Assembly: GCF_050219315.1 (NCBI RefSeq)
Contig: NZ_CP116939.1
Span: forward strand, 1,612,001 to 1,676,000
Length of the DNA stretch: 64,000 nt
Direction of reading: 5' to 3'
Source: Megasphaera_A sueciensis
GTDB lineage: Bacteria; Bacillota; Negativicutes; Veillonellales; Megasphaeraceae
Below the pieces are notes generated by a model that did not search any database, was not told the DNA's origin, and saw only the letters and a program-made list of their open reading frames with translations. A program made the position numbers and the translations under genes. This document shows, in pieces, positions 8,469-17,996 of this stretch. Position 1 is the first letter of the stretch. Each line of letters starts with the position of its first letter.

Positions 8469-8786
8469 TTAAATAGCTTTACCGCTCTTAACAGCAGTAC
8501 GAATCTTTGTTCCATCGGCCTGTTGTACCATTTTTACACGAGTCGGTTTGCCGCTTTCAGGATCTACGAGCATGACATTGGAAACATGAATAGCTGCTTC
8601 CTTTGTAACAATGCCACCTTGAGGATTGTTCTGAGTCGGTTTAGTATGGCGCTTAACCTGATTAATGCCTTCTATTACAACGCGGTTTTTCTTCGGATAT
8701 GCCGCAATGATTTTACCTTTTTTGCCTTTTTCTTTACCAGCGATAACGATTACCGTATCTCCTGTTTTAACACGCAATTTTGCCAT
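8469..8786 (-). CDS. rplX: 50S ribosomal protein L24
   Basis: Assembly-initiating large-subunit protein with an N-terminal KOW motif (VKTGDTVIVIAGKEKGKKG). 105 residues. The start at ATG 8786 (MAKLRVK) has GGAGGTGTT upstream; an ATG three codons earlier lies too close to it. 28 bases separate it from rplE. Confidence 0.96.
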   Translation of the reverse strand: MAKLRVKTGDTVIVIAGKEKGKKGKIIAAYPKKNRVVIEGINQVKRHTKPTQNNPQGGIVTKEAAIHVSNVMLVDPESGKPTRVKMVQQADGTKIRTAVKSGKAI

Positions 8787-8803
8787 TGACAACACCTCCC
8801 CGC

Positions 8804-9172
8804 TTATAATACTTCCGGAGCCAGGGAGATAATTTTCATGAAATCTTTATCACGCAATTCTCTGGCAACGGGCCCAAAAATACGAGTCCCTTTAGGACTC
8901 TTATCTGTATTTATCACAACAGCTGCGTTTTCATCGAAACGGATGTAAGAACCGTCGGCACGACGCAATCCCTTTTTCGAACGAACGATAACAGCCTTCA
9001 CTACGTCACCTTTCTTAACAACGCCACCGGGTGCTGCGTCTTTAACAGAAGCAGTAATGATATCGCCAATGTTACCAAACTTGCGATATGAACCACCCAT
9101 GACCTGGATGCACAAAATTTTCTTGGCACCGGTGTTATCGGCAACATTCAACATAGTTTCTTGCTGAATCAT
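8804..9172 (-). CDS. rplN: 50S ribosomal protein L14
   Basis: Large-subunit protein at the subunit interface. 122 residues, full length, opening MIQQETMLNVADNTGAKKIL and containing RSKKGLRRADGSYIRFDENA and GTRIFGPVARELR. It is in the usual rpsQ-rplN-rplX order. Confidence 0.98.
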   Translation of the reverse strand: MIQQETMLNVADNTGAKKILCIQVMGGSYRKFGNIGDIITASVKDAAPGGVVKKGDVVKAVIVRSKKGLRRADGSYIRFDENAAVVINTDKSPKGTRIFGPVARELRDKDFMKIISLAPEVL

Positions 9173-9197
9173 GGCTTTACCTCCTAATTTCTCAAGC

Positions 9198-9452
9198 TTA
9201 TTGAGCTTTTTCTACAATATTTACAACTCTCCAATGTTTTTGTTTAGACAAAGGGCGAGTTTCTTCAATGCGTACGATATCTCCCATATGGCATTCGTTG
9301 TTTTCATCATGAGCCTTGAATTTTACAGTTGTAATCATCGGTTTCTTGTATAATTTGTGTTGTTCTTTATATTCTACAGCTACAACAACAGTCTTATCCA
9401 TCTTATCGCTGACAACTTTACCTATGCGGATTTTCCGTTCATTTCTTTCCAT
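9198..9452 (-). CDS. rpsQ: 30S ribosomal protein S17
   Basis: OB-fold protein binding the 5' domain of 16S rRNA. 84 residues with RIGKVVSDKMDKTVVVAVE and the motif GDIVRIEETRPLSKQKHWRV. GGAGGTCACAGGCACAT precedes the ATG. It lies between rpmC (43-base gap) and rplN (25-base gap). Confidence 0.97.
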   Translation of the reverse strand: MERNERKIRIGKVVSDKMDKTVVVAVEYKEQHKLYKKPMITTVKFKAHDENNECHMGDIVRIEETRPLSKQKHWRVVNIVEKAQ

Positions 9453-9495
9453 ATGTGCCTGTGACCTCCTTTTAGATTTCCAATTATATAAAATA

Positions 9496-9696
9496 CTACG
9501 CTTGCGCTTTTAGTTCTGCTTCACGCTGTACCGTTTTAATGCGAGCAATAGTTGTCTTAACTTCACGGATGCGCATTGGATTTTCTAATTGGCCGGTCGC
9601 ATGTTGGAAACGGAGGTTAAACAATTCTTCTTTAAGGCTAACCACCTTTTCGTCCATTTCGGCAGCACTCAGAGCACGGATTTCTTTAACCTTCAT
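9496..9696 (-). CDS. rpmC: 50S ribosomal protein L29
   Basis: Two-helix protein at the tunnel exit, part of the docking site for trigger factor and SRP. 66 residues with LKEELFNLRFQHATGQLENP. ATG 9696 (MKVKEIR) is chosen over one four codons upstream because AGGTGGTG is at the right distance. The end of rplP overlaps its first 11 bases, so coupling is likely. Confidence 0.95.
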   Translation of the reverse strand: MKVKEIRALSAAEMDEKVVSLKEELFNLRFQHATGQLENPMRIREVKTTIARIKTVQREAELKAQA

Positions 9697-10123
9697 TTGT
9701 GTCACCACCTAATTCCTGACCTTTTTTAACGAATTTAGTTCTAATCGGTAATTTATGACCGGCAAGACGCATAGCTTCGCGAGCAATTTCTTCCGTTACA
9801 CCATTCATTTCGAACAGAACACGACCCGGTTTAACTACAGCTACCCAGTATTCTGGTGCGCCTTTACCTTTACCCATACGAGTTTCAGCCGGTTTTTTCG
9901 TGATTGGTTTATCCGGGAAAATCTTGATCCAAACTTTACCACCACGTTTGATATAACGAGTCATTGCAATACGGGAAGCTTCAATCTGACGGTTAGTAAT
10001 CCAGGACGGTTCCAAAGCAATCAGACCGTATTCGCCATGTGCAACGGTATTACCGCGCATAGCCTTACCTTTCATACGTCCACGAAACTGCTTCCGATGT
10101 TTAACACGTTTTGGAATCAACAT
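9686..10123 (-). CDS. rplP: 50S ribosomal protein L16
   Basis: Large-subunit protein near the A-site tRNA elbow. 145 residues beginning MLIPKRVKHRKQFRGRMKGK and containing ITRYIKRGGKVW-like and KGKGAPEYWVAVVKPGRVLF segments. Its ATG overlaps the rpsC stop by one base (TGATG), and its own end overlaps rpmC. Confidence 0.97.
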   Translation of the reverse strand: MLIPKRVKHRKQFRGRMKGKAMRGNTVAHGEYGLIALEPSWITNRQIEASRIAMTRYIKRGGKVWIKIFPDKPITKKPAETRMGKGKGAPEYWVAVVKPGRVLFEMNGVTEEIAREAMRLAGHKLPIRTKFVKKGQELGGDTNEG

Positions 10124-10794
10124 CAGGCTTCACTCCCTTCATGCTTTTTCTGCGGAGCTTTTTTAGCTTCCGGCAAGATTTCACCTTTGTAGATCCAGCA
10201 TTTTACACCAATGCAACCATAGGTTGTATGGGCTTCGGCCAAACCGTAATCAATATCGGCACGAATTGTATGCAGAGGGATAGAGCCATCACGGACGCTT
10301 TCACGGCGAGCAATTTCAGCACCGCCCAGACGACCGGAACACATAATCTTAACACCCTTGGCTCCCATACGCATACTGCGAGTAACAGACTGCTTCATAG
10401 CACGTCGGAAGCCAATACGGCGTTCCAACTGGCTGGCAACATTTTCAGCTACAAGAGTAGCATCCAACTCAGCCTGCTTGATTTCAGCAATATTTACATC
10501 AACTGTTTTATCCGTAAAGGCCTTTAATGCCTTCTTGATATCTTCGATGCCAGCACCACCGCGACCAATGACCATACCTGGTTTTGCAGTGTGGATAATC
10601 AATTTTATTCTTTTTGCAGAACGTTCAATTTCTATACGAGAAATTCCTGCAATGTACAGCTGTTTCTTTAAGAATTCACGGATTTTAACGTCTTCGTTCA
10701 AAAGTGTTGCATAATCTTTTTCAGCATACCATTTGGCATCCCAAGGTTTTACAACACCAACACGTAATCCATGGGGATTAACTTTTTGACCCAC
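10123..10794 (-). CDS. rpsC: 30S ribosomal protein S3
   Basis: Small-subunit protein at the mRNA entry site with helicase-like function. 223 residues with a type-2 KH domain (motif AKPGMVIGRGGAGIEDIKK near residue 70) and a C-terminal S3 domain. The start is GTG, supported by GGAGGGAAACGTAGT and the family opening MGQKVNPHGLRVG. It follows rplV after 13 bases. Confidence 0.97.
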   Translation of the reverse strand: MGQKVNPHGLRVGVVKPWDAKWYAEKDYATLLNEDVKIREFLKKQLYIAGISRIEIERSAKRIKLIIHTAKPGMVIGRGGAGIEDIKKALKAFTDKTVDVNIAEIKQAELDATLVAENVASQLERRIGFRRAMKQSVTRSMRMGAKGVKIMCSGRLGGAEIARRESVRDGSIPLHTIRADIDYGLAEAHTTYGCIGVKCWIYKGEILPEAKKAPQKKHEGSEA

Positions 10795-10807
10795 TACGTT
10801 TCCCTCC

Positions 10808-11143
10808 TTATGCTCTTTCTTTTACTACAACAGTCACATGACTGGCATGCTTCAAAATCTTAAAGGCCTGTCCACGGCTGCGAGGATGAACTCTTTTCAT
10901 CGTGGAATCCTGATCAACAAAGATTTCAGAAACATATAAACTATCAACATTCATATCATAATTGTGTTCCGCATTCGCCACAGCAGAGTGTAATACCTTT
11001 TCTACTACGCGGGAACCAACTTTCGGTGTGAATTTTAAAATTTTGAAAGCTTCACCGACGTTTTTGCCCCGAATTAAATCAACAACAATCCGGATCTTAC
11101 GGGGAGCTATGCGGATGTGTTTAGCAATTGCTTTTGCTTCCAT
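10808..11143 (-). CDS. rplV: 50S ribosomal protein L22
   Basis: Lines the nascent peptide exit tunnel; its beta-hairpin loop is where macrolide-resistance changes arise in other species. 111 residues with KHIRIAPRKIRIVVDLIRGK at the start and RVHPRSRGQAFKILKHASH in the hairpin. No insertion is apparent in the hairpin. Confidence 0.97.
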   Translation of the reverse strand: MEAKAIAKHIRIAPRKIRIVVDLIRGKNVGEAFKILKFTPKVGSRVVEKVLHSAVANAEHNYDMNVDSLYVSEIFVDQDSTMKRVHPRSRGQAFKILKHASHVTVVVKERA

Positions 11144-11161
11144 CGTTCGTTACCTCCCTTA

Positions 11162-11443
11162 TTATTGCGCACCCGTAACTTTTTCGGCTTTAGAATGGCC
11201 TTTAAAAGTACGTGTAGGAGCAAATTCGCCTAATTTATGACCAACCATGTCTTCTGTAACATATACAGGAACATGTTTCCGGCCGTCGTGAACCGCAATG
11301 GTATGACCTACAAAGCTAGGCAGAATAGTAGATGCACGAGACCAGGTTTTAACAACTTTTTTTTCATTGGCTTCATTCATAGCATCAATCTTCTTAAGAA
11401 GATGATCTGCTACATATGGACCTTTTTTTATGGATCTGGACAC
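11162..11443 (-). CDS. rpsS: 30S ribosomal protein S19
   Basis: Small-subunit head protein forming a complex with S13. 93 residues, opening MSRSIKKGPYVADHLLKKID, with STILPSFVGHTIAVHDGRKH in the core. The start is GTG, preceded by GGAAAGGAG. 18 bases separate it from rplV. Confidence 0.97.
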   Translation of the reverse strand: MSRSIKKGPYVADHLLKKIDAMNEANEKKVVKTWSRASTILPSFVGHTIAVHDGRKHVPVYVTEDMVGHKLGEFAPTRTFKGHSKAEKVTGAQ

Positions 11444-11467
11444 TTATTTATCTCCTTTCCGGACCTA

Positions 11468-12295
11468 TTATTTACGTCTCTTCACGATAAATTTACTGGA
11501 AGCTTTCTTAGAATCACGCGTTTTAACACCATATGCAGGTTTACCCCAAGGAGTAACCGGGCGTTTACGGCCGACAGGAGACTTACCTTCACCACCGCCA
11601 TGCGGATGGTCACACGGATTCATAACAACACCGCGGTTGCCGGGACGAATGCCTTTCCAGCGAGAACGACCGGCTTTGCCGATTGTTTGGTTTTCATAAT
11701 CAGTATTGCTGACAATACCAATGGTTGCACGGCAATTTACATGAACTTGGCGCAATTCACCAGAAGGCATGCGCAAAAGAGCATAATTTCCTTCTTTGGC
11801 GATAAGCTGTGCAGAAGTACCTGCAGAGCGTACAAACTGAGCACCTTTGCCAATTTTCAGTTCCACGTTGTGTACCTGAGTACCAAGAGGAATTTTACTC
11901 AACGGCAATGCATTACCGATTTTAATATCCGAATCAGGACCGCTGACAACTACATCGCCAACTTTTAGTCCGTTCGGAGCAAGAATATATTTTTTTTCTC
12001 CATCTGCATAAAACAGAAGTGCAATATTTGCTGAACGATTTGGATCATATTCAATCGTAGCTACTTTTGCCGGAATGTTGTCTTTAATGCGTTTGAAATC
12101 AATCAAACGATACCGGCGTTTATGTCCACCGCCCTGATGACGTACTGTCATCTTACCGGTGTTATTACGACCGCCTTTGTTGGTCAACGGAGCCAGCAAA
12201 GATTTTTCCGGCTTGTTCGTCGTAACTTCTTCGAAAGTCGAAACAGTCATAAAACGACGGCTAGCGGAATACGGTTTAAATGATTTAATGGCCAT
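11468..12295 (-). CDS. rplB: 50S ribosomal protein L2
   Basis: One of the most conserved large-subunit proteins, needed for subunit association and peptidyl transfer. 275 residues with the TGKMTVRHQGGGHKRRYRLI segment, and GVVMNPCDHPHGGGEGKSPV, which holds the histidine implicated in activity (near residue 225-230). Full length, in the standard place after rplW. Confidence 0.98.
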   Translation of the reverse strand: MAIKSFKPYSASRRFMTVSTFEEVTTNKPEKSLLAPLTNKGGRNNTGKMTVRHQGGGHKRRYRLIDFKRIKDNIPAKVATIEYDPNRSANIALLFYADGEKKYILAPNGLKVGDVVVSGPDSDIKIGNALPLSKIPLGTQVHNVELKIGKGAQFVRSAGTSAQLIAKEGNYALLRMPSGELRQVHVNCRATIGIVSNTDYENQTIGKAGRSRWKGIRPGNRGVVMNPCDHPHGGGEGKSPVGRKRPVTPWGKPAYGVKTRDSKKASSKFIVKRRK

Positions 12296-12326
12296 TTTGG
12301 TGCCTCCTCCTTTAATTCTCTATACC

Positions 12327-12611
12327 TTAAGCGCCTTCAAAGAATTCGATGGATTCGCCTTCCTTGAGCGTTACGATGGCTTTTTTATAATCCGGGCGTT
12401 TGCCTTCATATTTACCCATGCGTTTCATTTTTCCCATCGTACGCAGCGTGGAAACGCTTTTGACTTTAACGCCAAAAACCTTTTCAACAGCCTTGCGGAT
12501 TTCAATCTTATTGGCATGGAGCGGTACCTTAAATGTATATTTGCCATCAGACATCATCATTGTCGTTTTTTCGGTGATGACCGGTTTTAACAAAATATCA
12601 TGCATATCCAT
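12327..12611 (-). CDS. rplW: 50S ribosomal protein L23
   Basis: Tunnel-exit protein and docking site for trigger factor. 94 residues with the family signature DILLKPVITEKTTMMM and the later TMGKMKRMGKYEGKRPDYKK basic loop. Its ATG overlaps the rplD stop codon (TAATG). Confidence 0.97.
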   Translation of the reverse strand: MDMHDILLKPVITEKTTMMMSDGKYTFKVPLHANKIEIRKAVEKVFGVKVKSVSTLRTMGKMKRMGKYEGKRPDYKKAIVTLKEGESIEFFEGA

Positions 12612-13234
12612 TATGCGAGCACCTCCTCAATCTTAGCTACAGCGCTCTTTGTTACAAACAGCTTGGTGTAGTGGAGCAAATCAAAAATATTCATACCTTC
12701 AGCAGAAACGGACTTTACCCCTTTAATGTTGCGTGTGCAACGTGTCATAATATCATCACCATCAGTAATGAACAATACTTTTTCATCAGCAAATTTGAAA
12801 TTATTAACAATATTAACAATTTCTTTAGTCTTTGCTGCTTCAAGTTTTAATTCATTAAGAACGAATAATTCACCCGTATTGACTTTATCGCTTAATGCAG
12901 ATTTTACTGCAAGGCGTCTAGCTTTGCGGGGCATCTTCTGTGCATAATCACGAGGATGGGGACCGAAAACCGTACCGCCACCAACCCACAATGGGCTGCG
13001 AATACTACCACAACGGGCCCGGCCGGTTCCTTTTTGTTTCCAAGGCTTTCTACCGCCGCCGTGAACCAGACCTCTGGTCTTTGTAGAATGTGTACCTAAT
13101 CGTTCATTAGCCAACTGACGCAAAACAGCTTGTCGCATAACAGCTTCATTTACGTCAACGCCAAAAACGCTATCGTTTAATTCCATTGCACCGGTTTGTA
13201 CACCGGTTATATCATATGTGCTTACTTTTGGCAT
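12611..13234 (-). CDS. rplD: 50S ribosomal protein L4
   Basis: Large-subunit protein whose extended loop reaches the exit tunnel. 207 residues; the loop region has STKTRGLVHGGGRKPWKQKG and TGRARCGSIRSPLWVGGG-type motifs. In E. coli L4 autoregulates the S10 operon, but nothing in this sequence shows the same control. It lies 32 bases after rplC. Confidence 0.97.
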   Translation of the reverse strand: MPKVSTYDITGVQTGAMELNDSVFGVDVNEAVMRQAVLRQLANERLGTHSTKTRGLVHGGGRKPWKQKGTGRARCGSIRSPLWVGGGTVFGPHPRDYAQKMPRKARRLAVKSALSDKVNTGELFVLNELKLEAAKTKEIVNIVNNFKFADEKVLFITDGDDIMTRCTRNIKGVKSVSAEGMNIFDLLHYTKLFVTKSAVAKIEEVLA

Positions 13235-13266
13235 TATTAATTATCCTCCTTCCTGTTAGACAAATA

Positions 13267-13905
13267 TTAGAGCGGTTTTACCGTTTCACGAATCATGATC
13301 AGGCTACCCTTTGCACCAGGAATACCGCCTTTGATCAATAGCAGGTTCTTATCCATATCGACCTTTACGACAGAGAGATGAAGAACAGTTGCTTGATTTC
13401 CACCCATTTGTCCAGGAAGTTTCTTACCTTTAAGGACTCTACCGCAACCGCCACTAGACATAGCGCCGAGGGAACCAGGTTCACGATGAGATTTGGAACC
13501 GTGAGCCATAGGTCCGCGGTGAAAACCGTGCCGTTTGATAGTACCAGCAAACCCTTTGCCTTTGCTGGTGCCAATTACGTCGACGATATCGCCGCTTGCG
13601 AAAATATCAGCTGCCAGAGTTTGGCCTACTGTATATTCCGGTGTTTCCGTCAAACGTACTTCACGCAAATATTTGACAGGAGCAACTCCCGCCTTATCAA
13701 ACTGCCCTTTGACCGGTTTGGTCAAATGTTTTTCTTTTACTTCGCCGTAGCCCAACTGAATGGAGTTATATCCGTCCGTATCAACGGTCTTTACACGAAC
13801 AACAACATTCGGGGAAGCTTCGACTACCGTTACTGGAACAACTGCGCCTTCTTCTGTAAAGATTTGCGTCATTCCCAACTTCTTACCCAAAATAGCTTTA
13901 GACAT
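13267..13905 (-). CDS. rplC: 50S ribosomal protein L3
   Basis: Early assembly protein whose central extension reaches the peptidyl-transferase centre. 212 residues beginning MSKAILGKKLGMTQIFTEEG, with KGFAGTIKRHGFHRGPMAHG and HREPGSLGAMSSGGCGRVLK in the extension. It lies 14 bases after rpsJ. Confidence 0.97.
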   Translation of the reverse strand: MSKAILGKKLGMTQIFTEEGAVVPVTVVEASPNVVVRVKTVDTDGYNSIQLGYGEVKEKHLTKPVKGQFDKAGVAPVKYLREVRLTETPEYTVGQTLAADIFASGDIVDVIGTSKGKGFAGTIKRHGFHRGPMAHGSKSHREPGSLGAMSSGGCGRVLKGKKLPGQMGGNQATVLHLSVVKVDMDKNLLLIKGGIPGAKGSLIMIRETVKPL

Positions 13906-13919
13906 AATCGCACCTCCTC

Positions 13920-14231
13920 CTATAATTTGATTTCGATGTCTACGCCGGCTGGAAGATCCAATCTCATCAACGCATCAACTGTTTTACTGGATGCTTCCAG
14001 TATATCAATCAATCGTTTGTGCGTACGCAATTCGAATTGTTCACGAGAATCCTTGTTCACATGAGGTGAACGGAGAATCGTGAAAATGTTTTTTTCCGTC
14101 GGCAGCGGAATAGGGCCAGATACCATTGCACCTGTCCGTTTCGCCGTATCGACGATCTTCGCCGCGCTCTGATCTAAAGTTTTATGATCATAAGCCTTAA
14201 GGCGAATCCTGATTCGTTCCTGTTTTGCCAT
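13920..14231 (-). CDS. rpsJ: 30S ribosomal protein S10
   Basis: Small-subunit head protein, also NusE in antitermination complexes. 103 residues, opening MAKQERIRIRLKAYDHKTLD and containing GPIPLPTEKNIFTILRSPHV. It is the first gene of the S10-spc-alpha run; about 430 non-coding bases separate it from tuf. Confidence 0.98.
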   Translation of the reverse strand: MAKQERIRIRLKAYDHKTLDQSAAKIVDTAKRTGAMVSGPIPLPTEKNIFTILRSPHVNKDSREQFELRTHKRLIDILEASSKTVDALMRLDLPAGVDIEIKL

Positions 14232-14375
14232 TACTTAATTCCTCCTAACGTCCATTTCTTTGAACAGACTGCTCCATAGAAGTTTCCCCGCTCATGCGAG
14301 CAACATCCTATATCATAGTTTATATCGTGCAGATAAAAATAGACACAGTTATCCCTCTCTGTCACGTACCTTAAT

Positions 14376-14404
14376 AGTTTACTACAAATGTTCTCATTAA
14401 GCAA
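14376..14404 (-). promoter_or_regulatory. Candidate promoter of the S10-spc-alpha operon
   Basis: Within the 433-base gap between rpsJ and tuf, the minus strand has TTGCTT (14404-14399), 17 bases, then TAAACT (14381-14376), giving a leader of about 140 bases before rpsJ. The -10 is imperfect. A TTGACC overlaps just upstream but has no -10 at proper spacing. The rest of 14405-14600 is very AT-rich, with nothing else I can support. A short GCTC/GAGC hairpin lies in the leader. Confidence 0.45.
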
Positions 14405-14607
14405 GGTCAATTTTATGTTTTATCTCATTTTATCTGTATGCTGTATATTATATATTTTATTTTTAAAATACTAGTTTGTATAAAGTATTGCTCATTTTAT
14501 ATTTACTACAATATCCATAAAATAAAAATTTCGTAGTAATGCAAGATTGCATAAAAATATTTTATATGTTTGGATAATAGTACCGCTGTACATTGTAAAT
14601 CGATATC

Positions 14608-14639
14608 AAAAAACCAGCCGTGATTACGACTGGTTTTTT
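14608..14639 (-). terminator. Rho-independent terminator after tuf
   Basis: On the minus strand a stem AAAAACCAG...CTGGTTTTT encloses a short loop and ends in a T run, 26 bases beyond the tuf stop. It separates the str-tuf transcript from the S10 operon. Confidence 0.85.
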
Positions 14640-14664
14640 GCAGTTCTGCCGTTACAGCAGCTGC

Positions 14665-15855
14665 TTATTTATCTTCAATTTCAGATACAACACCGGCGCC
14701 CACTGTACGGCCGCCTTCACGAATAGCAAAACGCAGACCCGGTTCAATCGCAATCGGTGTGATCAATTGTACATCCATCTTGACATTATCGCCAGGCATG
14801 CACATTTCTGTCCCTTCCGGCAGTTCGATAACGCCGGTTACGTCCGTTGTGCGGAAGTAGAACTGTGGACGATACCCGTTGAAAAACGGGGTATGCCGGC
14901 CGCCTTCTTCCTTCGTCAGTACATATACTTGCGCCTTAAAGGTCGTATGGGGATGGATCGATCCCGGTTTCGCCAATACCTGTCCCCGTTCGACTTCCTT
15001 CCGATCAACCCCGCGAAGCAGTGCTCCAATGTTATCCCCGGCTTCTGCCACGTCCAACAATTTCCGGAACATTTCTACCCCGGTGACTACCGTGCTCTTC
15101 GCTTCCTTTGCCATCCCTACGATTTCTACCGTGTCTCCCACTTTTACCGTTCCGCGTTCTACACGGCCGGTCGCTACCGTACCGCGACCAGTAATGGTAA
15201 ATACATCTTCGATCGGCATCAGGAACGGTTTGTCGGTCGGCCGGTCCGGTGTCGGAATGTATTCGTCTACGGCATCCATCAGCTTCAAAATGCTGGCTTC
15301 TGCTTCCGGATCCCCTTCCAAAGCTTTCAACGCGGATCCCACGATAATAGGAATTTCATCTCCGGGGAAATCATAACTGGAAAGAAGTTCGCGGACTTCC
15401 ATTTCTACTAGTTCAATCAATTCCGGATCATCTACCTGATCGGCTTTGTTCAAATATACAACCATTGCCGGCACGCCTACCTGGCGGGCTAACAGGATAT
15501 GTTCACGCGTCTGCGGCATCGGGCCGTCTGCGGCGCTTACTACCAATATAGCTCCATCCATCTGTGCGGCGCCTGTGATCATGTTCTTTACATAATCAGC
15601 ATGCCCCGGGCAATCAACATGTGCATAATGACGTTTATCTGTTTCATATTCTACGTGTGCTGTATTGATCGTAATACCGCGTTCACGTTCTTCTGGTGCT
15701 TTATCAATGTCAGCATACGCTTCAAACTTGGCATAGCCCTTTTTCGACAATACTTTGGTAATAGCTGCTGTCAATGTCGTTTTGCCATGGTCTACGTGTC
15801 CGATCGTCCCTATATTGACATGCGGTTTGGTTCTTTCGTATTTTTCTTTAGCCAT
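14665..15855 (-). CDS. tuf: Translation elongation factor Tu
   Basis: GTPase that delivers aminoacyl-tRNA to the ribosomal A site. 396 residues. The G domain has the P-loop GHVDHGKT (residues 18-25), DCPGHADY (switch II) and NKAD; domains 2 and 3 follow with GRGTVATGRVERG and ELPEGTEMCMPGDN. It lies 35 bases after fusA with no evident promoter between them, so it is probably co-transcribed with the str genes and ends at the hairpin noted above. Only one copy is in this window. Confidence 0.98.
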   Translation of the reverse strand: MAKEKYERTKPHVNIGTIGHVDHGKTTLTAAITKVLSKKGYAKFEAYADIDKAPEERERGITINTAHVEYETDKRHYAHVDCPGHADYVKNMITGAAQMDGAILVVSAADGPMPQTREHILLARQVGVPAMVVYLNKADQVDDPELIELVEMEVRELLSSYDFPGDEIPIIVGSALKALEGDPEAEASILKLMDAVDEYIPTPDRPTDKPFLMPIEDVFTITGRGTVATGRVERGTVKVGDTVEIVGMAKEAKSTVVTGVEMFRKLLDVAEAGDNIGALLRGVDRKEVERGQVLAKPGSIHPHTTFKAQVYVLTKEEGGRHTPFFNGYRPQFYFRTTDVTGVIELPEGTEMCMPGDNVKMDVQLITPIAIEPGLRFAIREGGRTVGAGVVSEIEDK

Positions 15856-15890
15856 TTTACATTTCCTCCAACGCCAAAAATAATGATATA

Positions 15891-17963
15891 TTAACCTTTA
15901 GCACTGATAACTTTTTCTGCTACGTTTTTCGGTACTTCTTCGTAGTGGTCGAAAGTCATCGAATAGTTACCGCGGCCTTGCGTTTTAGAACGCAAATCCG
16001 TTGCATAACCAAACATTTCTGCCAACGGAACGAATGCATTGATATGTTGTGCACCACTGCGTGCTTCCATACCTTCCACCCGTCCACGGCGAGAGTTCAA
16101 ATCACCGATTACATCACCCATGTAGTCTTCGGGAACAACAACTTCAACCTTAACATATGGTTCCAAAAGAACAGGATTTGCTTTTCTGGCGCCCTCTTTA
16201 AACCCTATGGAACCTGCAATCTTAAATGCCATTTCCGAAGAGTCAACATCATGATACGAGCCATCATATACAATGACTTTAATGTCAACCATTGGGAATC
16301 CAGCAAGAACACCTGTTTCCATAGCTTCTTTAACACCAGATTCAACAGGTCCGATATATTCCTTAGGAATCGCACCGCCAACAATTTTATTTTCAAATTC
16401 AAAACCAGCACCCGGTTCTTGCGGAACTAATTCCAACCAACAATCACCATACTGGCCGCGACCGCCGGACTGACGAACAAAACGCCCTTCCTGCTTAACC
16501 GTCTTGCGAATTGTTTCACGATACGCAACCTGAGGTTTGCCTACATTGCAGTCTACTTTAAATTCACGCGACATACGGTCAACGATAATATCCAAATGAA
16601 GTTCACCCATACCGGAAATGATAGTTTGTCCGGTTTCCGCATCTGTCTTAACACGAAAAGTCGGATCTTCTTCTGCCAAACGAGACAACGCAACGCCCAT
16701 TTTTTCCTGATCAGCCTTTGTCTTTGGTTCAACAGCAACAGAAATAACCGGTTCTGGAAATTCCATTTTTTCAAGAATGATGGGGTGTTTTTCATCACAA
16801 AGTGTATCCCCTGTCGTGGTGTCTTTCAAGCCTACGGCAGCTCCAATATCTCCGCTATAAGCCATATCCACTTCTTCACGATGATTAGCATGCATACGAA
16901 GAATACGACCAATACGTTCTTTTTTGCCCTTGGTAGAATTATATACATAAGAGCCAGCTGCCATAGTACCGGAATACACCCGGAAGAAAGCAAGCTTACC
17001 TACAAAAGGATCGGCCATAATCTTGAAAGCGAGAGCAGAGAAAGGTTCACTGTCATCAGATTCACGGTGATCTTCTTCACCTGTATCAGGATTTGTTCCT
17101 TTAATAGCTGGAATATCAAGCGGTGACGGCATGTAGTCAACAATAGCATCAAGCAGCATTTGTACACCCTTGTTTTTATACGCAGAACCGCAAAGTACGG
17201 GGAACATTTTATTTGTTACAACGGATTTGCGGATAGCACCTTTGATTTCATCAACGGTAAGTTCTTCGCCTTCCAAATATTTCATCATTAATTCATCATC
17301 TGTTTCTGCAACAGCTTCAATCATAACTTGATGATATTTTTCGGCTTCTTCTTTCATATCATCCGGAATTTCCACAATTTCGATATCTTTGCCGAGATCA
17401 TCACCATACACTTCTGCCTGCATAGTAATCAAATCAATAATACCTTTGAATTCCGTTTCAGCCCCTATAGGAAGCTGAATAGCAACAGCGTTAGCCTGCA
17501 ACCGATCCTTCATCATTTCAATACAGTTCAGAAAATCTGCACCTGTTGTATCCATCTTATTAATGAAGGCAATACGGGGAACCTGATAATGTTCAGCCTG
17601 ACGCCATACAGTTTCAGACTGCGGTTCTACACCGCCTTTTGCAGAGAAAACCGCAACCGAGCCATCAAGTACGCGCAGAGACCGTTCAACTTCTACAGTG
17701 AAGTCAACGTGCCCAGGGGTATCAATGATATTAATACGATATCCTTTCCAATGTGCCGTCGTCGCAGCAGACGTGATAGTAATACCACGTTCCTGTTCCT
17801 GGGCCATCCAGTCCATGGTAGCAGCGCCATCATGGACTTCACCGATTTTATGAACTCGACCGGTATAAAAAAGGATACGTTCGGTTGTCGTGGTTTTACC
17901 GGCATCTATGTGAGCCATAATGCCGATGTTTCTCGTTTTTTCCAAGGAAAATTCTCTTGCCAC
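15891..17963 (-). CDS. fusA: Translation elongation factor G
   Basis: GTPase that catalyses translocation and, with RRF, ribosome recycling. P-loop AHIDAGKTTT, DTPGHVDF and NKMD are all visible in domain I, and domains II-V complete a full-length protein. The frame is open to GTG 17975, but a GAGGAG abuts that codon. GTG 17963, eleven bases downstream of the same site, gives MAREFSLEKTRNIGIM, the Firmicutes-type N-terminus, and 690 residues. Confidence 0.96.
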   Translation of the reverse strand: MAREFSLEKTRNIGIMAHIDAGKTTTTERILFYTGRVHKIGEVHDGAATMDWMAQEQERGITITSAATTAHWKGYRINIIDTPGHVDFTVEVERSLRVLDGSVAVFSAKGGVEPQSETVWRQAEHYQVPRIAFINKMDTTGADFLNCIEMMKDRLQANAVAIQLPIGAETEFKGIIDLITMQAEVYGDDLGKDIEIVEIPDDMKEEAEKYHQVMIEAVAETDDELMMKYLEGEELTVDEIKGAIRKSVVTNKMFPVLCGSAYKNKGVQMLLDAIVDYMPSPLDIPAIKGTNPDTGEEDHRESDDSEPFSALAFKIMADPFVGKLAFFRVYSGTMAAGSYVYNSTKGKKERIGRILRMHANHREEVDMAYSGDIGAAVGLKDTTTGDTLCDEKHPIILEKMEFPEPVISVAVEPKTKADQEKMGVALSRLAEEDPTFRVKTDAETGQTIISGMGELHLDIIVDRMSREFKVDCNVGKPQVAYRETIRKTVKQEGRFVRQSGGRGQYGDCWLELVPQEPGAGFEFENKIVGGAIPKEYIGPVESGVKEAMETGVLAGFPMVDIKVIVYDGSYHDVDSSEMAFKIAGSIGFKEGARKANPVLLEPYVKVEVVVPEDYMGDVIGDLNSRRGRVEGMEARSGAQHINAFVPLAEMFGYATDLRSKTQGRGNYSMTFDHYEEVPKNVAEKVISAKG

Positions 17964-17996
17964 GATTTCTTCCACTCCTCAAATTTTAATATCTTC

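Noticed and set aside
11237..11968. 243-codon plus-strand frame opposite rpsS/rplB
   Set aside because: Antisense to highly conserved genes; low-complexity Phe/Thr/Asn composition typical of reversed coding sequence.
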